In this document: positions 1-5,549 of the stretch, piece by piece
Layout: every line of letters begins with the position of its first letter
Numbering within the stretch: position 1 is the first letter of the stretch
NCBI GenBank assembly: GCA_022865365.1
Contig: JALHSW010000080.1
Coordinates: 1 to 8,110 of the forward strand
Length of the DNA stretch: 8,110 nt
Direction of reading: 5' to 3'
DNA from: Acidimicrobiia bacterium
GTDB lineage: Bacteria; Actinomycetota; Acidimicrobiia; IMCC26256; PALSA-555
The notes under the pieces: generated by a model
What the model was told of the DNA's origin: nothing
Database searches by the model: none
Seen by the model: the letters and a program-made list of their open reading frames with translations, nothing else
Translations under genes and position numbers: made by a program

Positions 1-1037
1 AGGCGACAGTCCTCGGACTGCATCGGGATGAGGGAAGGTGCGTTGAGGATCCACTCGACCAGCTTGGGCTTCGTGAGCCCGTAGTAGCCGCTCGCGAACG
101 TGGTGCGGCTCGCAAGGTGCGTGAGGTTCGGGCCGTACACACTCGTGCTGGAGTCCTCGGTGGTGTGGCAGTTGGTGCACTGGTACTTCTGGGTGAACAG
201 CTGCTGGGCATCGCCCGCGTCGGCCAGCGCGACGGCCGGACCGTCCTGCTGCCCCGCGACCCACGCTTCGTAGTCGGCGGGTGACTGAGCGATGACGCGA
301 AAGCGCATGTTGGCGTGCGACAGACCGCAGAACTCCGCGCACTGACCGAGGTAGGTGCCCGGCGTGTCGGCGCGGAGCTTCATCTGGTTGTCGTGACCGG
401 GGACGACGTCGCGCTTGCCGGCCAGCTCCGGGACCCAGAAGCTGTGGATGACGTTGCAACCGGGCCCGCCGTCGAAGCCGCCGCCGAGCGACGGGTCGCA
501 CGCCTTCAGCGTGAGGAGGACATCGCGACCCGTGGGGATGTGCATCTCATCGGCGGTGACGATCTGCGTGTCGATTCCTTCTTGCTTCGGGTAGTCGAAC
601 TGCCACCACCACTGCTTGCCGACCACCGTGATCTTCACCGGGTTCTCCGGCTTCTCGGAAAGCTGGAAGGTGAGCGCGACCGTCGGCACCGCGATGATCG
701 CGAGGATGACCGCCGGGACGATCGTCCAGCTGATCTCGAAGGGCGTCGAGCCGTGGATCTGCTTCGGTCGAACATCCTTGCCCTTGCGCACGCGGAAGCG
801 AAGTGCGACGAAGATCGTGGCCCCGACGATGAGCACGAGCACCGCGACCGCGACCCAAAAGATCGGGGTGAAGAGGTTGTCGATCTTCTGGGCATAGGTG
901 CCCTTCGGCCGAAGTGAGTTCTGGCCGTTCTCGGGACCGGATTCGGTCGAGCACGCGGCGAGGACCAGCGCCAGCGTCGCGAGCGCAGGAATCCATAGCT
1001 TCCGTATGGCTCGCCGACGGATGCTCCGATGCCTCAT
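1..1037 (-). CDS. coxB: Cytochrome c oxidase subunit II with fused cytochrome c domain (caa3-type), C-terminus cut by window edge
   Basis: Subunit II of an aa3/caa3 oxidase takes electrons from cytochrome c through its CuA centre and passes them to subunit I; the catalytic domain faces outside the membrane. I translated 345 codons from the ATG at 1037 with no stop before the edge. Residues 1-29 are a lipoprotein signal: basic start, hydrophobic core, and LAAC with Cys29 as lipidation site. Membrane helices lie at about 57-79 and 104-124. QWWWQF (142-147) is the aromatic electron-entry patch. CuA ligands are H198, C233, E235, C237, H241 and M244, in CAEFCGLSH followed by Met. A c-type haem motif CTNCH (287-291) follows, so a cytochrome c domain is fused as in caa3 oxidases; its axial Met is probably beyond the edge. 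The ATG is preferred because the signal peptide follows it directly; the G-rich stretch before it is only a weak ribosome site. Oddity: a 15-residue segment bounded by C180 and C194 just before the first CuA ligand. Confidence 0.96.
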   Translation of the reverse strand, partial: MRHRSIRRRAIRKLWIPALATLALVLAACSTESGPENGQNSLRPKGTYAQKIDNLFTPIFWVAVAVLVLIVGATIFVALRFRVRKGKDVRPKQIHGSTPFEISWTIVPAVILAIIAVPTVALTFQLSEKPENPVKITVVGKQWWWQFDYPKQEGIDTQIVTADEMHIPTGRDVLLTLKACDPSLGGGFDGGPGCNVIHSFWVPELAGKRDVVPGHDNQMKLRADTPGTYLGQCAEFCGLSHANMRFRVIAQSPADYEAWVAGQQDGPAVALADAGDAQQLFTQKYQCTNCHTTEDSSTSVYGPNLTHLASRTTFASGYYGLTKPKLVEWILNAPSLIPMQSEDCR

Positions 1038-1091
1038 GTCCCCCGGTTCCCCGAATCTCGAAGACTCACGCTGCGGATCGGCTCCTCCGCC

Positions 1092-1121
1092 GTGCGCCCA
1101 GACGCCAGAGCGCGTCGGCAC
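1092..1121 (-). other. Imperfect stem-loop between era and coxB
   Basis: The segment begins GTGC and ends GCAC, and inside it GACGC pairs with GCGTC around a 6-nt loop; the two stems are separated by an asymmetric bulge (5 nt against 1). It has no T-run on either side, so it is not a classical intrinsic terminator. It overlaps the end of the proposed -10 element, so it could be a leader structure of coxB mRNA or a weak end signal for the era operon. In GC-rich DNA such a structure can arise by chance. Confidence 0.25.
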
Positions 1122-1150
1122 TCTATCCCCCGTCCGTCGCGGAGCGGCAA
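1120..1150 (-). promoter_or_regulatory. Possible sigma-70-type promoter for coxB
   Basis: Read on the minus strand, TTGCCG (1150-1145) and TAGAGT (1125-1120) resemble -35 and -10 hexamers. The -10 fits the actinobacterial TANNNT pattern. The 19-nt spacer is longer than the ideal 17-18, so this is tentative. It would give a leader of roughly 75 nt before the coxB ATG at 1037. The position, in the only sizeable gap of the window and upstream of a gene unrelated to the preceding operon, is the main support. Confidence 0.3.
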
Positions 1151-1172
1151 CTCATGGTCATGGGTACCTTCC

Positions 1173-1185
1173 GGGCTAGAAGCCC
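1173..1185 (-). terminator. Very short hairpin over the era stop codon, possible weak terminator
   Basis: GGGCT and AGCCC form a perfect 5-bp stem with a 3-nt loop that includes part of the era TAG stop codon. The stem is short and no U-tract follows. It is listed because it lies at the expected end of the long operon and nothing stronger is visible in the 138-nt spacer 1038-1175. Confidence 0.15.
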
Positions 1186-2078
1186 ATCCGATCGAGTGCG
1201 TGGGGTCGGCGCTGCCAGTCCCGCTCGACCTTGACCCGGGTCTCCAGGTAGACGCGGACGCCGAGCAACGCCTCCAGGCTGAGCCGGGCCGCCGTCGCCG
1301 CGCTCTTGAGCACCTCGCCGCCGCGCCCGATCACGATCCCCTTCTGGGACTCACGTTCCACCCGGACCGTCACCCGGAGGCGCAGCACGTCGCCCGGGTG
1401 GTGCCGGTCGTCGTCCTCGTCGTCGAGGGCCTCGCACGAGACGCCGATCGAGTGCGGCACCTCGTCGTGCATCGCGTGGAGCAGCTGCTCGCGAACGAGC
1501 TCGGCGGCCACGAAGGTCTCGGGCTGGTCGGTGACGACACCGTCCGGGTAGTAGTGCGGCCCTTCGGGCACCCGCGCTTCGAGCTCGGCGACGAGCGCGT
1601 CCACGCCCTCACCGGTCTTCGCCGAGAGGGGCACGTACGCGTCGAACTCGCCGAGGCGCTCCGCCACCTCCGTGAGGTGCTTCGCCACCGCGCCCTTGGA
1701 CGCGACATCGACCTTGTTCACGACGAGGATTCGTGGCGTCGACACGGTGCGAGCGAGATCGGCGATGAACCGATCACCCGTACCGATCGGAGCGTTCGCC
1801 TCGACGAGCAGGCACACCACGGCGACCTCGGTCAGGGTGGCCCGGGCTCGCTCGTTCGTGCGCTCGCCGAGCGCGGTGCGCGGCTGGTGGAGCCCGGGAG
1901 TGTCGAGCAGCACCAGCTGGGACTGCTCGGTTGTGCGAACGCCTCGCACGGTCGTGCGAGTCGTCTGGGGTCGCGGCGACGTGATCGCGACCTTCGAGCC
2001 GACCATCTGGTTCACGAGGGTCGACTTCCCGACGTTGGGTCGCCCGATCAACGTCGCGAACCCCGAACGGAAGCCCAT
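1176..2078 (-). CDS. era: GTPase Era, 16S rRNA-binding ribosome assembly factor
   Basis: Era is an essential GTPase that binds the 3' end of 16S rRNA and helps finish 30S subunits. The 300-residue product has the usual family length and both domains. GTPase motifs: G1 GRPNVGKS (12-19), G2 region PQTTR (37-41), G3 DTPG (59-62), G4 NKVD (121-124) and G5 SAK (152-154). The C-terminal KH RNA-binding domain carries GIVIGRGG (247-254) after the family signature VERESQKG. An acidic stretch, DDEDDD (219-224), precedes the KH core; loops here vary in actinobacteria. The ATG overlaps the stop of the upstream CBS-protein gene as TGATG, which indicates translational coupling, and no strong Shine-Dalgarno sequence is seen. 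It is the last gene of the operon. Association with YbeY, PhoH and RsmE fits a shared role in small-subunit rRNA maturation. Confidence 0.98.
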   Translation of the reverse strand: MGFRSGFATLIGRPNVGKSTLVNQMVGSKVAITSPRPQTTRTTVRGVRTTEQSQLVLLDTPGLHQPRTALGERTNERARATLTEVAVVCLLVEANAPIGTGDRFIADLARTVSTPRILVVNKVDVASKGAVAKHLTEVAERLGEFDAYVPLSAKTGEGVDALVAELEARVPEGPHYYPDGVVTDQPETFVAAELVREQLLHAMHDEVPHSIGVSCEALDDEDDDRHHPGDVLRLRVTVRVERESQKGIVIGRGGEVLKSAATAARLSLEALLGVRVYLETRVKVERDWQRRPHALDRMGF

Positions 2079-3400
2079 CAGCTCGACGCCGCATCGGCAC
2101 CGGCGCCGGCGTCGGGACCGGCGCCGGCGTCGGGACCCGCGTCGGGCTCCTCAGCGGCGTGCGTGATCACCACCGACACGATGCGCCGACCCTGGACGCG
2201 CTCGGTGCGGAACTCCAGGCCCTGGAACTTCACGGTCTCACCCTCTTCGGGCACGTGGCCGAGGAGGTTGAAGACGAGCCCGCCGACGGTGTCCCACTCG
2301 GTGTCAGGGAGCTCCATGTCGAGCTCTTCACTCAGGTCGTCGATCGACAACCGACCCGGGACCCGCAACGTCGCCTCAGGAAGATGCTCGACGCCGGGAC
2401 CCTCGACGTCGTACTCGTCGGTGATCTCGCCGACGATCTCCTCGAGGAGATCCTCGAGCGTGACGAGACCCGCAGTGCCGCCATGCTCGTCGACGACGAT
2501 CGCCATGTGGAACTGCTTCGCCTGCATCTCGGGCAAGAGCTCGGCGACGCGCTTCTGCTCGGGCACGAAGACGGCGGGACGCAGCGATGCACGGACCGGC
2601 TCGCGGCCGGCGCCGGACCGGGCGCGGCGCACGAGATCCTTCAAGTACACGAGACCGATGATGTTGTCTGGTGTGTCCTCGAACGCCGGGATACGGGAGA
2701 AGCCGCCCTCGATCGCGCGCTCGATGGCTTGTTCGACCGTCGCATCGGCTTCGATGGCGATCATGTCGGGACGCGGGAGCATGACCTCCCGCACCACCGT
2801 GTCACCGAACTCGAAGATCGAGTGAATGAGCTGACGCTCCTCGATCTCGATCGACTCCTCGTCGGCGGCCACGTTGGCCATCGTCCGGAGATCCTCCTCC
2901 GTGACGAACGGACCTTCCTTGAGACCCTTCCCAGGCAACAGCACGTTGGCGAGGCCGATGAGCGAGCGAGAGAGAGCACGCATCGGTGGGAAGTTCGTGA
3001 TCCCGTACAGGAAACCAGAGAGCGCGAGCGCAGCACGGTCGGTGTGCTGGATCGCGTACGTCTTGGGCGCGACCTCACCGATGACGAAGAAGAGGATGAT
3101 CTGGAGGACCAGACCGATCACCACGCCCGCGCCACCGGCTTGCCGTTCGAGGAACACGCCGAGCAGGCTTGCGGTGGTGAGTTGCGCCACGAGGATGAGC
3201 AACAGCAAGGAGTTGATGGTCTGCTCGGGTCGCTCGAGCATCTTGGCGAGGCGCGCGGCGCCCTTGCGACCGTCTTCCTCGAGCGCCAGCGCCCGGATTC
3301 GGCTCATCCTGGCAAACGCCATCTCGGCCATCGCCAGCACGATCGAGAACGAGAAGAGGACGACGACGATCGCGAGGATCCACCAGTCACTGCCGGTCAT
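2078..3400 (-). CDS. CNNM/CorC (HlyC) family membrane protein with DUF21 and paired CBS domains
   Basis: Members of this family are implicated in Mg2+/Co2+ transport and homeostasis; the substrate here cannot be read from sequence. The product has 440 residues. An N-terminal DUF21/CNNM membrane domain has helices at about 6-30, 63-84 and 92-112, with the conserved GEVAPKTYA (108-116). A CBS pair, a likely adenine-nucleotide sensor, spans about 208-333 and includes VDEHGGTAGLVTLEDLLEEI. A CorC/HlyC C-terminal domain covers about 345-415 and contains DTVGG. The tail after 415 is an Ala/Gly/Asp/Pro repeat. I chose the ATG at 3400: it starts right at the first membrane helix and has GGAGG nine nt upstream. 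The frame stays open further upstream, but that stretch lies inside ybeY and encodes low-complexity Arg/Ser sequence. It overlaps ybeY by 14 nt and era by 1 nt. A CBS protein of this type between ybeY and era is a recurrent actinobacterial arrangement, as I recall. Confidence 0.94.
   Translation of the reverse strand: MTGSDWWILAIVVVLFSFSIVLAMAEMAFARMSRIRALALEEDGRKGAARLAKMLERPEQTINSLLLLILVAQLTTASLLGVFLERQAGGAGVVIGLVLQIILFFVIGEVAPKTYAIQHTDRAALALSGFLYGITNFPPMRALSRSLIGLANVLLPGKGLKEGPFVTEEDLRTMANVAADEESIEIEERQLIHSIFEFGDTVVREVMLPRPDMIAIEADATVEQAIERAIEGGFSRIPAFEDTPDNIIGLVYLKDLVRRARSGAGREPVRASLRPAVFVPEQKRVAELLPEMQAKQFHMAIVVDEHGGTAGLVTLEDLLEEIVGEITDEYDVEGPGVEHLPEATLRVPGRLSIDDLSEELDMELPDTEWDTVGGLVFNLLGHVPEEGETVKFQGLEFRTERVQGRRIVSVVITHAAEEPDAGPDAGAGPDAGAGADAASS
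2101..2136 (-). repeat. Two identical 18-bp tandem units at the 3' end of the CBS-protein gene
   Basis: The 18-bp unit at 2101-2118 is repeated exactly at 2119-2136, with a degenerate partial copy continuing to about 2150. It is in frame and encodes the low-complexity tail GPDAGAGPDAGAG of the CNNM/CorC-type protein, just before its stop codon and the era start. The exact copies suggest recent replication slippage. Confidence 0.85.
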
Positions 3401-3959
3401 CGGCCGCGCCCTCCGTTCCTTCGCCCGCCGTTCCTTCTCCCGCCGTCTCGCCCTCCCGGAACTTCCCGAGGAGCTCGGTCTCGCGTTGCTGCATCGCCAC
3501 GGTCGCTTCCGGTTCGGCGTGGTCGTAGGCGAGCAGGTGCAGCACGCCGTGGACGACGAGGAGCGCAAGCTCGTCGTCGAGGTCGCGGCCCAGCGCTTCG
3601 GCTTGGCGCTGTGCGACCGCAGGGCACACGAGAACGTCGCCGAGCACGATCGGCGGCGCACTCTCGTCGGCGGGCGACCCGGGACCGCGCCCCCCTTGAT
3701 CGGGCTGTCGCCCGCCCGGGAGTGCGTCGTCATCGATCGGAAACGCGAGCACATCGGTCGGACCGTCACCCTCGAGGAACCGCTCATTGAGATCCGCGAT
3801 CGTGTCCTCGCCGACGAAGACGACCGACATCTCCGCCTCCGGTGGCACCCGCTCCTCGTCGAGCACGAGCTGCGCGAGACGCAGATAGCGGAGCACGTCG
3901 ACGGCAACGACATCCTGCTCGTCGGCGCCGAAGACCTGGATCGGGGTTGCCACGCTCAC
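3387..3959 (-). CDS. ybeY: Endoribonuclease YbeY, rRNA maturation factor
   Basis: YbeY is a single-strand-specific metallo-endoribonuclease involved in 16S rRNA 3'-end maturation and ribosome quality control. The 190-residue product contains the family zinc site: H137, H141 and H147 in HGVLHLLAYDH. Other family marks are TDVLAFP (68-74) and GDVLVCP (107-113). Two departures are visible. The segment between those marks (about 75-106) is longer than in E. coli YbeY and rich in Gly, Pro and Asp. The usual Gly of HLLGYDH is Ala144. The C-terminus is a low-complexity GEGTAGEGTEG tail. The GTG start overlaps the phoH stop as GTGA, a coupled junction that also fixes the start. The 3' end overlaps the next gene by 14 nt. 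PhoH/YbeZ is the known frequent partner of YbeY, so adjacency supports the call. Confidence 0.97.
   Translation of the reverse strand: MSVATPIQVFGADEQDVVAVDVLRYLRLAQLVLDEERVPPEAEMSVVFVGEDTIADLNERFLEGDGPTDVLAFPIDDDALPGGRQPDQGGRGPGSPADESAPPIVLGDVLVCPAVAQRQAEALGRDLDDELALLVVHGVLHLLAYDHAEPEATVAMQQRETELLGKFREGETAGEGTAGEGTEGAADDRQ
3410..3414 (-). promoter_or_regulatory. Ribosome binding site of the CNNM/CorC-type gene
   Basis: GGAGG on the minus strand lies nine nt before the ATG at 3400, inside the last codons of ybeY. It is the clearest Shine-Dalgarno sequence in the window and decides the start of the CBS-domain protein against the longer upstream open frame. Confidence 0.75.
3413..3442 (-). repeat. 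Two near-identical 15-bp tandem units at the 3' end of ybeY
   Basis: The 15-bp unit at 3413-3427 recurs at 3428-3442 with one mismatch, and a more degenerate copy follows. In frame it encodes the Gly/Glu/Thr-rich tail of YbeY. The GGAGG ribosome site of the next gene sits at its downstream edge. Confidence 0.7.
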
Positions 3960-4990
3960 CGACTTCCCCGACCGGCACCATCCGCGTCGCCTTCGGATGC
4001 GCGCTCGTACGCGTGAACGATGTCCTGCACGATCCGGTGACGCACCACGTCACTTCGGTCGAGCTCGACGAAGGCAACCCCTTCGATGTCGGACAGGATG
4101 CCGCGCACCACCAGTAGCCCGGAGCGATCGCGGCCCGCCGGAAGGTCGATCTGGGTCACGTCACCCGTCACGACGATCCGCGAACCGAAGCCGAGGCGCG
4201 TGAGGAACATCTTCATCTGCTCGGGAGTCGTGTTCTGCGCCTCGTCGAGAATGATGAACGAGTCGTTGAGCGTGCGTCCGCGCATGAAAGCGAGGGGAGC
4301 GACCTCGATGGTGCCGCGTTCCATGAGGCGGGCGACGACCTCGGTGTCGAGCATGTCGTAGAGCGCGTCGTAGAGCGGCCGCAGATAGGGATCGACCTTG
4401 GCCATGATGTCGCCGGGGAGGAACCCGAGCCGCTCGCCGGCTTCGACGGCGGGACGCGTGAGGATGATGCGTTGGACTTCCTTCGCCTGCAGGGCCTGCA
4501 CCGCGAGCGCGACCGCGAGATAGCTCTTCCCGGTGCCGGCCGGACCGATCCCGAAGGTCACGGTGTTCTGACGTACGGCATCGATGTAGCGCTTCTGGCC
4601 CGATGTCTTGGGGTGCACGGGCTTCCGGCCACCCAGGACCTCAGTCGAGAGCACTTGGGAAGGACGCTCGTCACGATTCAGCATGTCGATGGTGCGCCCG
4701 AGGCTCTCTTCGTCGAGGGCGTGTCCGCGTTCGGCGAGCACGACGAGCTCCTCGAACAGCCGGCCGACGCGCTCGGCGTCGTCCGCCTCACCGGTGACCG
4801 TGATCTCGTTCCCCCGAACGTGGATGCCGACGGGGAACGCGGCCTCGACGACCTTCAGCAACTCATCGCGCTGGCCGAGCAGATCCACCATGAGGTGGTT
4901 CCCCGGGACGAGGATCTTCAGCTGAGTCGAAGACGATGGTGGCACGTCGTTCGGAGCGTAGCGGGCGCCCGCCCGGTTCGCCCCCGTCAT
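3956..4990 (-). CDS. phoH: PhoH/YbeZ family NTPase
   Basis: PhoH-like proteins are cytoplasmic P-loop NTPases related to the superfamily I helicase core; the E. coli homologue YbeZ works with YbeY in RNA and ribosome metabolism. The 344-residue product has an N-terminal RNA-binding-like region (about 22-100), then Walker A GPAGTGKS (149-156) and Walker B FIILDEAQN (245-253), with the family sequences ILTRPAVEAGERLGFLPGD (176-194) and VVTGDVTQIDLP (273-284) intact. The frame is open to an ATG at 5179, but that would overlap the preceding regulator gene and add a low-complexity Ser/Arg stretch, so I use the ATG at 4990, 34 nt after that gene's stop. No good Shine-Dalgarno precedes it. A GTG at residue 16 (NDVPPS) is an alternative start. 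The stop overlaps ybeY by 4 nt (GTGA). Confidence 0.95.
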   Translation of the reverse strand: MTGANRAGARYAPNDVPPSSSTQLKILVPGNHLMVDLLGQRDELLKVVEAAFPVGIHVRGNEITVTGEADDAERVGRLFEELVVLAERGHALDEESLGRTIDMLNRDERPSQVLSTEVLGGRKPVHPKTSGQKRYIDAVRQNTVTFGIGPAGTGKSYLAVALAVQALQAKEVQRIILTRPAVEAGERLGFLPGDIMAKVDPYLRPLYDALYDMLDTEVVARLMERGTIEVAPLAFMRGRTLNDSFIILDEAQNTTPEQMKMFLTRLGFGSRIVVTGDVTQIDLPAGRDRSGLLVVRGILSDIEGVAFVELDRSDVVRHRIVQDIVHAYERASEGDADGAGRGSR

Positions 4991-5024
4991 GCGGGAGCGG
5001 TTGCGTTTGCGGGTGTGGGCGGCC

Positions 5025-5516
5025 TCAGCTTGCGGCGCGCAGCCCGAGCTCGTCGAGGCGGGACGCAAGACCCTCGGGAAGCCGACCGAGGACGGCGGCA
5101 AGGACTCGGACGTCGTCGCTGCGAATCGTGAGCACCCGGCCGTTGAAGTCCTGACGCTGGAGCTGGATGGTCGCGGCATAGCGCGACAGGACGAGCGCGT
5201 CGGCGTCTTGCAGCTGGCTCAAACGCACCAGGTCGATCGTGTAGCCCGCCATCGAGTCGGTGCCGCTGGCGGTGGTGAGGTCGATGTCGGGCTTCTCCTC
5301 GTCCCGCGGCAGGAGCTGGTCGGCCGGCACGTCGAAGAGCTCGGCGAGGCGCAGCAGGCGCCCGACGGAGAGCGCGCGCTCGCCGCGCTCGTAGGCTCCG
5401 AGCACGGACGCCTTGAACTCCTTGCCCGAGCGAGCCTCGACATCGTGGAGCGACAGTCCCTGCTGGCGCCGAATGGCCCGCAGGCGTTCCCCGATCTGAA
5501 CGGTCTCACCACTCAT
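5025..5516 (-). CDS. bldD: BldD-family helix-turn-helix regulator with c-di-GMP-binding signature
   Basis: BldD is a developmental repressor of Streptomyces that binds DNA when tetrameric cyclic di-GMP bridges two C-terminal domains. The 163-residue product follows that plan. An N-terminal Xre-type helix-turn-helix (about 8-69) contains LRAIRRQQGLSLHDVE and AYERGERALSVGRL, very close to BldD as I remember it. A short acidic linker follows at 72-90. The C-terminal domain (about 91-163) contains RYAATIQLQRQDFNGRV. The Streptomyces ligand signature is RxD-x8-RxxD, and here R121/D123 and R132/D135 match it with exact spacing. The ATG at 5516 has GGGA about 8 nt upstream; a nearby upstream ATG hits a stop at once. 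The gene sits 33 nt after rsmE and 34 nt before phoH, so it is probably co-transcribed with ribosome-maturation genes. Targets are unknown; c-di-GMP binding is inferred from residues. Confidence 0.9.
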   Translation of the reverse strand: MSGETVQIGERLRAIRRQQGLSLHDVEARSGKEFKASVLGAYERGERALSVGRLLRLAELFDVPADQLLPRDEEKPDIDLTTASGTDSMAGYTIDLVRLSQLQDADALVLSRYAATIQLQRQDFNGRVLTIRSDDVRVLAAVLGRLPEGLASRLDELGLRAAS

Positions 5517-5549
5517 GCACTCATTCCCAGCACTTGCCCGAGAGGGAAC

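Noticed and set aside
547..996. Minus-strand frame of 149 codons within coxB
   Set aside because: It is out of frame with the subunit II protein, whose CuA and membrane motifs are all in the other frame.
1029..2825. Long open frame on the plus strand (598 codons)
   Set aside because: It is antisense to era and the CBS-protein gene, crosses both without regard to their boundaries, and encodes Arg/His/Asp-rich sequence without motifs, as GC-rich shadow frames do.
3401..3913. N-terminal extension of the CNNM/CorC-type gene
   Set aside because: It overlaps almost all of ybeY in another frame and reads as Arg/Ser low complexity; GGAGG before the ATG at 3400 and the membrane helix right after it settle the start.
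2159..4016. Overlapping plus-strand open frames (543 and 380 codons)
   Set aside because: Both are antisense to ybeY and the CBS-protein gene, whose products show clear domains; the plus-strand translations are low complexity and lack recognisable motifs.
4991..5179. N-terminal extension of phoH to an ATG at 5179
   Set aside because: It would lie inside the BldD-like gene and add Ser/Arg-rich sequence not found in PhoH; the ATG at 4990 gives the normal family length.
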